Virus record (IMG/VR): IMGVR_UViG_3300020391_000003
Span: 62,001-126,000 of that record
Strand: one strand, 5' to 3'
DNA from: a virus
Length of the DNA: 64,000 nucleotides
In this document: one piece after another, positions 39,985-46,641 of the stretch
How positions within the stretch are numbered: the first letter of the stretch is position 1
How the letters are laid out: the number at the start of each line of letters is the position of its first letter
Translations under genes and position numbers: made by a program
The notes under the pieces: model-generated
The model's database searches: none
What the model was told of the DNA's origin: nothing
What the model saw: the letters and a program-made list of their open reading frames with translations, nothing else

Positions 39985-40134
39985 ATGAAGCAAATAAACA
40001 CAAATAAGTATTTGGTTGGCAAAAAGAAGTTGGGCAAAGGCAAAGTCGGAGCTAGAGGTGGAGTTGGTGTTCCAACAGGAGCTTTCGGAGGAAAATCCAA
40101 GTTCAACAAGAAAAAGCTTGACAAGTCTGAGTAA
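39985..40134 (+). CDS. Small basic Gly-rich protein
   Basis: The 49-residue product MKQINTNKYLVGKKKLGKGK... is Lys/Gly-rich throughout, with GARGGVGVPTGAFGGKSKF. Likely disordered and nucleic-acid-binding. The -35 of the next promoter is in its last codons. Confidence 0.5.
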   Translation: MKQINTNKYLVGKKKLGKGKVGARGGVGVPTGAFGGKSKFNKKKLDKSE

Positions 40135-40145
40135 TCTGTCATAAT
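40118..40145 (+). promoter_or_regulatory. Promoter of CTGTCATAAT type
   Basis: TTGACA and CATAAT are 16 bases apart, with ATCTGT directly before the -10. The gene starts at 40184, so this one has a leader, with AAGGAAA before ATG. Confidence 0.78.
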
Positions 40146-40183
40146 AGAGTACATCAACCATTAATTGCTAACGAAAGGAAATT

Positions 40184-40405
40184 ATGAGCATTGCAAAAAA
40201 CGCACGAGCAAGTCAAGTTATGAACGACATACAGAGTGGCAAACACACGCCCATCAATAAAAGAGGTAAGTTTGCAAATTTCGGTTCAATCGCAGAAGAT
40301 AGTATTTATTATCACACAATGCTTGCAGATCAAGCTGATGCAAAACAAAAAGCTAAAGCTCAACAAGCTAAAGCAAGACTTAGATTAAAAGGAATTATTG
40401 TTTAA
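40184..40405 (+). CDS. Small basic helical protein
   Basis: The 73-residue product MSIAKNARASQVMNDIQSGK... is basic, ending in an Ala/Lys/Gln helix (AKQKAKAQQAKARLRLKG). AAAGGAAATT before the ATG gives one of the few clear ribosome-binding sites here. Not recognised. Confidence 0.55.
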   Translation: MSIAKNARASQVMNDIQSGKHTPINKRGKFANFGSIAEDSIYYHTMLADQADAKQKAKAQQAKARLRLKGIIV

Positions 40406-40407
40406 TT

Positions 40408-40680
40408 ATGCACCCAAAAGTAGAACAACCTGTTGGTTCGTATACCGAATTTGAAAAGCTTGCCTGGATAAGCACCAAAGCAATTCCTGCCATAGGAAGT
40501 AAGCTGAATGTAAAAATTAATGGAATTGGCGAATCTATTGTTAAGAAGTATTTCGTAGAGTATGGCTTTATTGGGATGCTTGTTACTCCTCAGAATCCAC
40601 CTGCTTGGTACATCAAGCAAAACGGAAAAGGTGCTGATTGCCATGTTTATCCTGCTGAATGTGAAGAGCTAAGAGGATGA
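40408..40680 (+). CDS. Hypothetical protein
   Basis: The 90-residue product has TKAIPAIGSKLNVKINGIGE and AEYGFIG-like turns (VEYGFIGMLVTPQNPPAWYI), suggesting a small beta-barrel. It starts 2 bases after the previous stop. Not recognised. Confidence 0.45.
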   Translation: MHPKVEQPVGSYTEFEKLAWISTKAIPAIGSKLNVKINGIGESIVKKYFVEYGFIGMLVTPQNPPAWYIKQNGKGADCHVYPAECEELRG

Positions 40681-40686
40681 TTAACA

Positions 40687-40893
40687 ATGGACTGGATAGT
40701 TAGAACATACGACGAGCAAGACAATCAAATCTCGTCCTTTATTATACAGAATAGAACAGAGTCTCAGGCAGAGCGTGAGGCGATGCACGATACAGAAGTT
40801 AGATCCGCCGAAGATTGGAGTATGGAGGAATACAATGGAATGATTAACCCATCAGATAAAAGCAAAATAAATAAAAAAACTCTTGACAAATAA
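40687..40893 (+). CDS. Hypothetical protein
   Basis: The 68-residue product starts MDWIVRTYDEQDNQISSFII, a W-x-V-R-x-Y/F-D...I-x-x-x-x-I-x-x-R-T-E-x-x-A-x-x-E-A pattern typical of small phage proteins. The promoter of the RNA gene overlaps its last codons. Confidence 0.5.
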   Translation: MDWIVRTYDEQDNQISSFIIQNRTESQAEREAMHDTEVRSAEDWSMEEYNGMINPSDKSKINKKTLDK

Positions 40894-40911
40894 TAAATAA
40901 TAGAGTATAAT
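40883..40911 (+). promoter_or_regulatory. Perfect consensus promoter of the RNA gene
   Basis: TTGACA and TATAAT are both perfect and 17 bases apart. No ORF follows for about 380 bases, so the transcript beginning near 40918 is best read as non-coding. Confidence 0.85.
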
Positions 40912-40917
40912 AGATAC

Positions 40918-41257
40918 ATAAATTTGAGAACAAAACTCAAATAAATAAAATAAATTGATCTTTAACATTTTAAACACTTTGGAAGGGCTTATAATCCTTC
41001 CTGTGGGTGACTGAGCAAGCCTGTGATGAGCGGGCTAAGGTACGCAGATTCCTTGTGGTGAGGTAGCAGAGTCCAATCGGATGAGCTGATGACGAATACC
41101 AAGTCTAATTTGTGGTGCGAAGTAGGAAACACTTGAACTGATGTTCATCCCGAAAAGTCGAGGGTATACAGTAATCCCTTCCCACACTAATTTTCTTAAT
41201 CATACAATCCCTAACCCTGTCCAAGACAAAGAAGAACCTCTTGGATGGGGTTTTTTT
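40918..41257 (+). ncRNA. Candidate structured non-coding RNA, unassigned
   Basis: An ORF-free transcription unit lies between a perfect promoter and an intrinsic terminator. The middle (about 40981-41186) is far more GC-rich than its surroundings. GGAAGGG at 40981 pairs with CCCTTCC at 41176, closing a ~200-base domain. Inside are AGCCTG/CGGGCT (41018/41031), a TAAGG/CCTTG hairpin (41036/41051), TACCA/TGGTG (41097/41113) and GAAC-TGAT-GTTC (41135-41146). GGAAGG can instead pair with CCTTCC at 40996, and CCCACA at 41181 with TGTGGG at 41002, so two exclusive folds exist. It matches no RNA family I know. Confidence 0.65.
41213..41257 (+). terminator. Intrinsic terminator of the RNA gene
   Basis: The inverted segments AACCC plus TCCAAGA (41213-41226) and TCTTGGA plus GGGTT (41239-41252) pair into an interrupted stem, followed by a run of seven T. 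Confidence 0.75.
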
Positions 41258-41258
41258 G

Positions 41259-41288
41259 TTTGACAGTCGCATCAAAACCTGGCATAAT
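41259..41288 (+). promoter_or_regulatory. Promoter, leaderless type
   Basis: TTGACA and CATAAT are 18 bases apart; the ATG at 41296 begins 7 bases after the -10. Its -35 lies just after the terminator T-run. Confidence 0.7.
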
Positions 41289-41295
41289 TATAATC

Positions 41296-41550
41296 ATGAA
41301 CACATTATTACAAATCTTCACGAATTGGGGTTACATTACCGATTCACAACTCAAAGAACTTGTTGAATACTTTCCGCACACGAAAGTGGTTATTCAATGG
41401 GGCAGAATGAAACGCGAGCGTCTTCCAGCATGGGAAGCAATTGAACGCATGGAAAAAGTAGAAGCAGAGGACATTGATTATGTTCGTTCTGTCTTTTTTA
41501 CTTCTCAGGACATGGACAAGCTCAGAGAAGTATTTCACATTGTTCATTAA
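41296..41550 (+). CDS. Hypothetical protein
   Basis: The 84-residue product MNTLLQIFTNWGYITDSQLK... is helical with acidic segments. The start is set by the promoter rather than an upstream in-frame ATG-like codon at 41245 that lies within the terminator. Not recognised. Confidence 0.5.
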   Translation: MNTLLQIFTNWGYITDSQLKELVEYFPHTKVVIQWGRMKRERLPAWEAIERMEKVEAEDIDYVRSVFFTSQDMDKLREVFHIVH

Positions 41551-41624
41551 TGGAAATCTCAATCATAATAATAATCAGTTTTACAATAGGTATGATAAGA
41601 GCAATAACAGATAATAAACAATAA
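41550..41624 (+). CDS. Tiny membrane peptide
   Basis: The 24-residue product MEISIIIIISFTIGMIRAIT... has one short hydrophobic segment. It starts at a TAATG overlap with the previous gene. Reality uncertain. Confidence 0.3.
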   Translation: MEISIIIIISFTIGMIRAITDNKQ

Positions 41625-41730
41625 AATAATAAAAGACAAATACTTAAATACTAAATAATCAAGTTCAAATAATTAAATAAAAATTTAAAGTAAATTGCGT
41701 TCAATAGAATAAGTTAATTGAACGAAAAGT

Positions 41731-41796
41731 TTTGTGCAGCTCGGCCCCCCCTGCAATCGTATTGTGCAAGAAATTAAATGAATTGTTTTCTTGACA
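41731..41796 (+). repeat. GC-box element A
   Basis: AAAAGTT lies just upstream; then a C-rich core (GGCCCCCCC, 41743-41751) flanked by TGCAG/CTGCA, then TGCAATCGTATTGTGCA (41752-41768) and the CTTGACA promoter of the next gene 23 bases later. The 17-base segment recurs at 52053-52069. One of seven related elements. Confidence 0.7.
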
Positions 41797-41818
41797 TTCA
41801 CATCAATTCTGTCATAAT
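41791..41818 (+). promoter_or_regulatory. Promoter of CTGTCATAAT type after GC-box A
   Basis: TTGACA and CATAAT are 16 bases apart with TTCTGT before the -10; the ATG at 41825 begins 6 bases after. Confidence 0.8.
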
Positions 41819-41824
41819 GAAGTA

Positions 41825-42262
41825 ATGATTAAGCGAGACTCCCGATACAAGATAAACTTCAACAAAAAAGTCTTTGTTTACAAAAACCTTCACAAAAACT
41901 GTTGGAGCGTAAAGCAAAGCGGATTAGTCAAAGCTCACGCTCTCGAATTGAATCTTTATGATTGCGTTCTCAAGGTCAGCAAAGCGGGTCAGCAAAGAGT
42001 GCGTAATGAAAAGTGTAAAAATGTTCATGCAGGTGTTAGCGGTTATCTTGAACCATACCACTTAGGATTGTCACACGAAGCAGAACTGAATGATGAAGCA
42101 AGAACATTTCAACGAGCTTGGGAAGGTTTACCAAATTCGCAGATGAGAGAGATTACTTACAATCCTTACAAGTATGACTCATTCGTTCATGCAGATGATC
42201 AAACTCCTCGTTGGTTTGGGTCTTTTGTAAGATTATTAGAAAATCAAGTATTTATTGCTTGA
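41825..42262 (+). CDS. Hypothetical conserved phage-type protein
   Basis: The 145-residue product has VYKNLHKNCWSVKQSGLVKA and LELNLYDCVLKVSKAGQQRV, which I recall from hypothetical proteins of phages and plasmids. It is basic with several conserved-looking Trp, Cys and His. A later part holds YLEPYHLG and GSFVRLLENQ. No function can be given. Confidence 0.55.
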   Translation: MIKRDSRYKINFNKKVFVYKNLHKNCWSVKQSGLVKAHALELNLYDCVLKVSKAGQQRVRNEKCKNVHAGVSGYLEPYHLGLSHEAELNDEARTFQRAWEGLPNSQMREITYNPYKYDSFVHADDQTPRWFGSFVRLLENQVFIA

Positions 42263-42287
42263 CTCAAACACCCCCAAATGATAGGAT
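42259..42287 (+). promoter_or_regulatory. Promoter, leaderless type
   Basis: TTGACT and TAGGAT are 17 bases apart; the ATG at 42294 begins 6 bases after the -10. It overlaps the end of the previous gene. Confidence 0.65.
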
Positions 42288-42293
42288 ACATTT

Positions 42294-42527
42294 ATGACAC
42301 AATCACAAATTAGAGAAATGATTATTCAACTCACGAAGGGTAATCTCGCATGGGCAGATCCAATGTCTAAAGTTTGCCTTGATCAACACGAACTTCATCC
42401 CAAAAAGTTTCCGCTTGGCAGTACTTTTCAGTCAGCAGAAGAAGTTTTGGATGACATCATTTCAGACTTGACATCTTTCAGAGATGAGCTTAGAATAGAA
42501 TCATCTTTTCAATCAGCACAATTGTAA
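42294..42527 (+). CDS. Hypothetical protein
   Basis: The 77-residue product is helical and acidic (LASEEVLDDIISDL-type, EEVLDDIISDLTSFRDELRI). Not recognised. Confidence 0.5.
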   Translation: MTQSQIREMIIQLTKGNLAWADPMSKVCLDQHELHPKKFPLGSTFQSAEEVLDDIISDLTSFRDELRIESSFQSAQL

Positions 42528-42543
42528 ACAAAAGGAAAAAATT

Positions 42544-42954
42544 ATGGGATTAGATCAATACGGATACGCAGTTCCCAAAGAGGAATCTGAAGCTAGAAAC
42601 GAATTAGCTTATTGGCGAAAGCACAACAGGCTACAAGGTTGGATGGAACAACTTTGGAATGACAAAGGCAGACCAAATGCACAAACAGATGGTAATGCCA
42701 TGGGCGACTTTAATTGTGTTGACCTAGAGCTAGATGCCGATGACATTGATGCTTTGGAAGAAGCAATTGAAAATTTCGCTTTGCCCGAAACACAAGGTTT
42801 CTTTTTTGGAGATGATTCCTACCTATGGGAAAGTGAAGATGGCAATCCTTCTTCGGCAAATTATTTTCACAAAGAGCAGGACTTGCAATTCGTTGAAGAA
42901 GCAAGAAAAGCTCTTGACAAAGGCGACAAAGTTGTTTATCATTGTTGGTATTGA
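42544..42954 (+). CDS. Conserved phage protein with YWRKHN motif
   Basis: The 136-residue product begins MGLDQYGYAVP and has ELAYWRKHNRLQGWMEQLWN, then a D/E-rich centre (VDLELDADDIDALEEAIENF), FFFGDDSYLW and DKVVYHCWY. The M-G-L-D-x-Y...Y-W-R-K-H-N pattern is recurrent in phage genomes, sometimes misannotated; its role is unknown. AAAGGAAAAAATT before ATG is a clear ribosome-binding site. Confidence 0.6.
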   Translation: MGLDQYGYAVPKEESEARNELAYWRKHNRLQGWMEQLWNDKGRPNAQTDGNAMGDFNCVDLELDADDIDALEEAIENFALPETQGFFFGDDSYLWESEDGNPSSANYFHKEQDLQFVEEARKALDKGDKVVYHCWY

Positions 42955-42956
42955 TT

Positions 42957-43157
42957 ATGAAAGAACTACAAGACATTATTAACGATCTGCAAGCTAGACT
43001 AGCAATAGTTGGTGGAGGCAGAATTATTATTACTAGCGATGATGTTTCAATTAGCTTGGGAGAAGAACACGAAAACTTTGAGGTTCAAGAAAAAAGTAGT
43101 TGTGATTCTCTGACCAATCCCGATGTTGAAATGTACAACCAAATGTGGGGACAATAA
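42957..43157 (+). CDS. Small hypothetical protein
   Basis: The 66-residue product MKELQDIINDLQARLAIVGG... has a coiled-coil start and a strand part. It begins 2 bases after the previous stop. Not recognised. Confidence 0.5.
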   Translation: MKELQDIINDLQARLAIVGGGRIIITSDDVSISLGEEHENFEVQEKSSCDSLTNPDVEMYNQMWGQ

Positions 43158-43158
43158 A

Positions 43159-43374
43159 ATGAACAATTACATTGATGCAATTTGCGAAGGACAACCTCTT
43201 GAGTTACCATCTTATGATCAAGACTCCGACATGTGGAGCCTTTGGTTTGAAGAATCAGATACTCCTTGGCATCCTTACTTTCAAAAAGATTTAATCGAGG
43301 TTCATTTCGAATCTCAAGCGGAAGCAGAAAGTGCTTATCACCATTACTCACAACCTAACGAAGGGATTTCATGA
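43159..43374 (+). CDS. Small acidic protein
   Basis: The 71-residue product MNNYIDAICEGQPLELPSYD... is acidic with many Trp and Ser. It ends in an ATGA overlap. Not recognised. Confidence 0.5.
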   Translation: MNNYIDAICEGQPLELPSYDQDSDMWSLWFEESDTPWHPYFQKDLIEVHFESQAEAESAYHHYSQPNEGIS

Positions 43375-43535
43375 ACAAGTCTAGAATCGAAAGATTAAGA
43401 ATGCAAGTTCGCGAAATAGGCCACAAGCTAGCAATCACTGAGAAACGTGGACTGCAAGGCAAGGACCATTTCGCTCAAAAAATTGCGCACGGTTTATTAT
43501 TGGACCAATTGTACAAGTTGGAAAAAAGAGTCTAA
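43371..43535 (+). CDS. Small basic helical protein
   Basis: The 54-residue product MNKSRIERLRMQVREIGHKL... begins at an ATGA overlap. GC-box B follows its stop. Not recognised. Confidence 0.5.
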   Translation: MNKSRIERLRMQVREIGHKLAITEKRGLQGKDHFAQKIAHGLLLDQLYKLEKRV

Positions 43536-43625
43536 AAGTTGACCTATTCGCGGGCGGGGGCCCCCCGCTAACCTATCCGGTTTTATTGTTGCATAATTCA
43601 ACTAAATGCAAAAAAGGTGTTGACA
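43536..43625 (+). repeat. GC-box element B
   Basis: AAAAGTTGACC (43536) is followed by the palindrome GCGGGGG/CCCCCCGC (43554-43568), TTTTATTGTTGCATAATTC (degenerate ATTGTGCAA and TTGAA region) and the TTGACA promoter at 43620. The left AAAAGTTGACC equals that of element D on the other strand. Confidence 0.72.
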
Positions 43626-43648
43626 GGATCGCTCTTTTACTTCATAAT
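43620..43648 (+). promoter_or_regulatory. Promoter after GC-box B
   Basis: TTGACA and CATAAT are 17 bases apart; the ATG at 43656 begins 7 bases after the -10. Confidence 0.8.
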
Positions 43649-43655
43649 TATACTT

Positions 43656-43832
43656 ATGAAAACAATTGATTGCACACCAACATGGAAAACAGCAGTAAGA
43701 ATTTTGACCGAAGTTCTTAAAAACCCAAAAGCCGGACACGCAGACAAGTCCAATGCCACAAACGAATTGCTTAGGCTTGCAGAGATTGTGGACAAACAAA
43801 ATGCACTTAATCGCAAAAAAAAGCTTGACTAA
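43656..43832 (+). CDS. Small helical protein
   Basis: The 58-residue product MKTIDCTPTWKTAVRILTEV... is helical and ends basic. The start is set by the promoter; an upstream in-frame ATG-like start would lie across it. The next promoter overlaps its end. Confidence 0.55.
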   Translation: MKTIDCTPTWKTAVRILTEVLKNPKAGHADKSNATNELLRLAEIVDKQNALNRKKKLD

Positions 43833-43853
43833 CACTAAAAAATTTCGTATAAT
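43825..43853 (+). promoter_or_regulatory. Promoter of the DUF932 gene, with leader
   Basis: TTGACT and a perfect TATAAT are 17 bases apart; the ATG (43893) lies about 40 bases downstream, giving an A-rich leader. Confidence 0.78.
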
Positions 43854-43892
43854 TAAAGCTTCAAAGACAATAACTCAAACCTTAAAAAAAGT

Positions 43893-44645
43893 ATGAATAA
43901 CAGAATTAATCTCTCAGTATGTGCCACAAAAGAATCTTCTTTCGAGGATGTCAAAGCAGTTGCCACTCCTCAAGCAACAGATTCATGGCAACCAATCAGT
44001 CACTCGTTTCTTGTGGATCGAGTTCAAAACCAAATGCAAGACAATGGTTGGGAAATCGTTAACACTTATCATTCTCTTCATCGTTATGGTCAGCGTTACT
44101 TTGGCTTGTTCCATGTTAAGAACACAGGCGTTGACAATGACGAGCGTGGAACTATTGTAGGACTTCGCAACTCGCATGACAAATGCTTTCCTGCAGGTCT
44201 TTGCATGGGCAATGCTCCATTTGTTTGCTCAAACCTTATTTTCACAAACGAGGTTGTTCTTGCTCGCAGACACACCAAAAACATTTTGAATGACTTGTCT
44301 CAAGTTATTGCTCGCACTCTTGGCAAAATGACTGAGACTTGGGCAAGCGATGAGCAACGCATTCAAGCTTACAAGCAGTACGAGCTTGGCAACGAGCAAG
44401 CTCATGACCTTGTGATTCGTGCGTATCAAAATGGTGCAATCAGCAAAGCTAAGATTGCAGATGTTGTTGAGCAATGGCACAAGCCCGAACACGATGACTT
44501 CTCTGAGAGAACCATGCACTCTCTTTACAATGGTTTCACTCACATTCTCAAAGGTGGTATTACCGCATTGCCAAATCGTTCTGTCGCACTTCATGGAGTT
44601 CTTGACTCCGAAGTTGGCTTGACCTCGCAAGTATCAGTTTCTTAA
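43893..44645 (+). CDS. DUF932 protein
   Basis: The 250-residue product has WQPISHSFLVDRVQNQMQDN, RYFGLFHVKN, IVGLRNSHDKCFPAGLCMG, and PFVCSNLIFTNEVVLARRHT. The V-G-L-R-N-S-x-D-K and V-C-S/D-N-L-x-F motifs are typical of DUF932, common in phages and plasmids, often near replication or recombination genes. Function unknown. GC content here is slightly higher than around it. Confidence 0.78.
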   Translation: MNNRINLSVCATKESSFEDVKAVATPQATDSWQPISHSFLVDRVQNQMQDNGWEIVNTYHSLHRYGQRYFGLFHVKNTGVDNDERGTIVGLRNSHDKCFPAGLCMGNAPFVCSNLIFTNEVVLARRHTKNILNDLSQVIARTLGKMTETWASDEQRIQAYKQYELGNEQAHDLVIRAYQNGAISKAKIADVVEQWHKPEHDDFSERTMHSLYNGFTHILKGGITALPNRSVALHGVLDSEVGLTSQVSVS

Positions 44646-44676
44646 TCTCAAACCTAAACCTAAACTTAAAATTATT

Positions 44677-44907
44677 ATGAGCATAGAACCAAAACTCCAA
44701 AATGTAGTTGACTCTCTCAAGGGTCGTTTCGTTTCCCTTCTTGTCAAAAAAGGCGAGCAAAGGAAAGTGTATTCCGCTAAGGTCATTAATGTCACACCTC
44801 GCAATGTGATGTTTCAAGACACCAATGGTGGAAATCGTCGGATCAATCGTCGCCATGTGCTTCGAGCCACTTGCTCAAACAAGACTTTCAAAAGGTCGGT
44901 GAGTTAA
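44677..44907 (+). CDS. Small basic beta-barrel-like protein
   Basis: The 76-residue product has GRFVSLLVKKGEQRKVYSAK and VINVTPRNVMFQD then RRINRRHVLRATC, the layout of a small SH3- or Sm-like barrel. It is positively charged, so nucleic-acid binding is possible. It ends before two tandem hairpins and a strong terminator. Confidence 0.5.
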   Translation: MSIEPKLQNVVDSLKGRFVSLLVKKGEQRKVYSAKVINVTPRNVMFQDTNGGNRRINRRHVLRATCSNKTFKRSVS

Positions 44908-44913
44908 TTGGTT

Positions 44914-44950
44914 GCTCCAAATATGGAGTAAATTGCTCCAAATACGGAGC
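44914..44950 (+). repeat. Tandem imperfect hairpin repeats
   Basis: GCTCCAAATATGGAG (44914-44928) and GCTCCAAATACGGAGC (44935-44950) are near-identical; each can fold into GCTCC/GGAG(C). They precede the terminator and the second is complementary to itself. Confidence 0.65.
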
Positions 44951-44958
44951 CAAATATG

Positions 44959-44984
44959 AGCCTCCCTTCGGGGAGGCTTTTTTT
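44959..44984 (+). terminator. Strong intrinsic terminator
   Basis: AGCCTCCC and GGGAGGCT pair perfectly around the UUCG tetraloop, followed by seven T. A textbook Rho-independent terminator. Confidence 0.92.
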
Positions 44985-45009
44985 GCGGACATCAACTGAC
45001 TGATTCAAT

Positions 45010-45087
45010 TGCATTATAGCACTATCAGGGCAGGGGGCCCCCGGCGATAGAATTGTGCAAAAACTTAGTTGAATTTTAGACTTGACT
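45010..45087 (+). repeat. GC-box element C
   Basis: The perfect palindrome GGGGGCCCCC (45033-45042) is flanked by CTATC/GATAG, then ATTGTGCAA (45052-45060), TTAGTTGAA and the CTTGACT promoter. The left flank has TTGCATTATAGC. Confidence 0.78.
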
Positions 45088-45109
45088 TTGCAAGTTAATC
45101 TGTCATAAT
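45082..45109 (+). promoter_or_regulatory. Promoter of CTGTCATAAT type after GC-box C
   Basis: TTGACT and CATAAT are 16 bases apart with ATCTGT before the -10; the ATG at 45117 begins 7 bases after. Confidence 0.78.
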
Positions 45110-45116
45110 TGTAACC

Positions 45117-45857
45117 ATGATTAAGACAACTCTACTCACATCAGGTAATCAAAAAATTCTCAAAGGCGAGAAGATGGGTTACATCACCAAAGGAATTCAT
45201 CTTGCACCAGCAAATCTTGCAGGCTACGAAGTTTGCCAATGGCGTTCCAAAGGATGCACGGCATCTTGTCTCAACACAGCAGGTCGTGGACAAATGAATT
45301 CTGTTCAGCAATCACGCATTGCCAAGACAAAGTTATTTTTTGAAGAACGCAAAGAGTTTATGATTAAGCTTTGTAAAGAGATTGCAAGCACCATCAAGTC
45401 GGCACAGAAAAAGCGTATGCAAGCTGTTTTTCGTCTTAACCTTACGAGCGACATTAAATGGGAAGATGTGTTCATGAAAGATCCGGATTACAACATTTTC
45501 GAGTATTTTTACGCAATTCAATTTTACGATTACACCAAGTCTTTCAAAAGAATGTGTGCTTTTCTAGACAAGCCTTTTGCCAAGGATGAACCAAAATTTC
45601 CTTCCAATTATCATTTAACTTTTTCTCGCTCAGAACACAACGACAAAAAGTGTGAGATGGTTCTTGCAATGGGTGGTAATGTTGCGGTAGTATTTCGTAA
45701 TCAGTTGCCCAAAACTTGGAAAGGTTACGAAGTTGTTAATGGTGATGAAACTGATTTACGCTTCCTTGACAAGCGTGGCGTTGTTGTCGGGCTTATCGAA
45801 AAAGGCATGGCAAAGAAAGATCAAACAGGTTTTGTTCAGGAAGGAATTGACTCTTGA
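45117..45857 (+). CDS. Gene product 88-like phage protein
   Basis: The 246-residue product has GIHLAPANLAGYEVCQWRSK followed by GCTASCLNTAGRG, then a core with RFNLTSDIKWED-like RLNLTSDIKWEDVF and FYDYTKSFKRM, RSEHNDKKCEMVLAMGGNVA. This G-C-x-x-x-C-L...G and Y-D-Y-T-K pattern is the hallmark of the Gp88 family known from many phages and plasmids. The biochemical role is unknown. It follows GC-box C and a leaderless promoter. Confidence 0.8.
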   Translation: MIKTTLLTSGNQKILKGEKMGYITKGIHLAPANLAGYEVCQWRSKGCTASCLNTAGRGQMNSVQQSRIAKTKLFFEERKEFMIKLCKEIASTIKSAQKKRMQAVFRLNLTSDIKWEDVFMKDPDYNIFEYFYAIQFYDYTKSFKRMCAFLDKPFAKDEPKFPSNYHLTFSRSEHNDKKCEMVLAMGGNVAVVFRNQLPKTWKGYEVVNGDETDLRFLDKRGVVVGLIEKGMAKKDQTGFVQEGIDS

Positions 45858-45882
45858 CATTTGAATTAAACTCAACTATTAT
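45854..45882 (+). promoter_or_regulatory. Promoter, leaderless type
   Basis: TTGACA and TATTAT are 17 bases apart; the ATG at 45889 begins 6 bases after the -10. Confidence 0.8.
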
Positions 45883-45888
45883 TAAAAC

Positions 45889-46050
45889 ATGGATTATTAC
45901 GAATCAGCCGAAGGAGAAATCATTTCAAAAGCTCGTGCCTTGAAAGAATTAGAAGATCATTGTTGCGAAGACATCGAGCAATTTTTTGATGATTTAGGAG
46001 ATCACGAAGAGTATGATGCCCAAAAAGTTTTGGCATGGTTGGGTTATTAA
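45889..46050 (+). CDS. Small acidic protein
   Basis: The 53-residue product MDYYESAEGEIISKARALKE... is acidic with a C-C pair (DHCCEDIEQ). Not recognised. Confidence 0.5.
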   Translation: MDYYESAEGEIISKARALKELEDHCCEDIEQFFDDLGDHEEYDAQKVLAWLGY

Positions 46051-46064
46051 TTTTAATTTAAGTG

Positions 46065-46092
46065 TTGACAAACAAACTCAATCTGTCATAAT
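46065..46092 (+). promoter_or_regulatory. Promoter of CTGTCATAAT type
   Basis: TTGACA and CATAAT are 16 bases apart with ATCTGT before the -10; the ATG at 46099 begins 6 bases after. Confidence 0.8.
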
Positions 46093-46098
46093 TAAATC

Positions 46099-46221
46099 AT
46101 GAAAGCAACCAAAGTCAAAGTAAGAATCCCGATGATTTTTACCAAGTCAAGACCTCACAAAGTCAAAGCTAGAACTTTGCACCGAAAACTAAAACACAAG
46201 GAAAAACTATGCGATTACTAG
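46099..46221 (+). CDS. Small very basic protein
   Basis: The 40-residue product MKATKVKVRIPMIFTKSRPH... is Lys/Arg-rich and likely disordered. It overlaps the next gene by 13 bases. Confidence 0.45.
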   Translation: MKATKVKVRIPMIFTKSRPHKVKARTLHRKLKHKEKLCDY

Positions 46222-46451
46222 AAAACGAAAGCCTCGGCAAGCCCGAACAAAATGCTGATACGATTATGCAAATTTGCCTTGATCTTATTCACGATGTTTT
46301 GATTGCTCCTGCAAGAGCAAACGATACTCTTAGCCAAGAGCAAGAAGAAATTTTGAATGAAACTAGAAGCGTTCTTCTGATCATCGCAGACAAGGCAAGA
46401 ACTTACGAAAGAATATTTGAGGAAGGAGACAATGCAAGCCTCAAAAACTAA
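46209..46451 (+). CDS. Hypothetical helical protein
   Basis: The 80-residue product MRLLENESLGKPEQNADTIM... is helical and acidic. It overlaps both neighbours. Not recognised. Confidence 0.45.
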   Translation: MRLLENESLGKPEQNADTIMQICLDLIHDVLIAPARANDTLSQEQEEILNETRSVLLIIADKARTYERIFEEGDNASLKN

Positions 46452-46641
46452 TAAATTCCTTATCACAAAAAGCAAAGACGGATGCGTAGTCGCAATCTCA
46501 GCAGACAAAAAGACTAGTCCGACAGATGTTTTTATTGGACAAACAACCATGCAAAAGAACATCAAGAATGGCACATTCGTCAAGCACTCAACCTTAACCT
46601 TTAACGACAAACCTCTTTATGTTTATTCTCAAGACCTTTAA
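46432..46641 (+). CDS. Hypothetical basic protein
   Basis: The 69-residue product MQASKTNKFLITKSKDGCVV... has a GAGGAAGGAG ribosome-binding site upstream, favouring ATG 46432 over 46417. Strand-rich with Lys; not recognised. Confidence 0.5.
   Translation: MQASKTNKFLITKSKDGCVVAISADKKTSPTDVFIGQTTMQKNIKNGTFVKHSTLTFNDKPLYVYSQDL

Noticed and set aside
41035-41056. CTAAGGTA and ATTCCTTGT resemble a helix of 23S rRNA
   Set aside because: Only 18 of 22 bases match, flanking bases do not, and such a match is expected by chance given the number of comparisons.
41086-41130. CTGATGA followed later by GAAAC inside the RNA gene, resembling a hammerhead ribozyme core
   Set aside because: The GAAA does not directly follow a closed stem II, and no proper stem I/III with cleavage triplet can be drawn.
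40981-41186. RNase P RNA or a group I intron in the RNA gene
   Set aside because: The conserved P4/CR motifs, intron P7/S elements and exon boundaries are absent.
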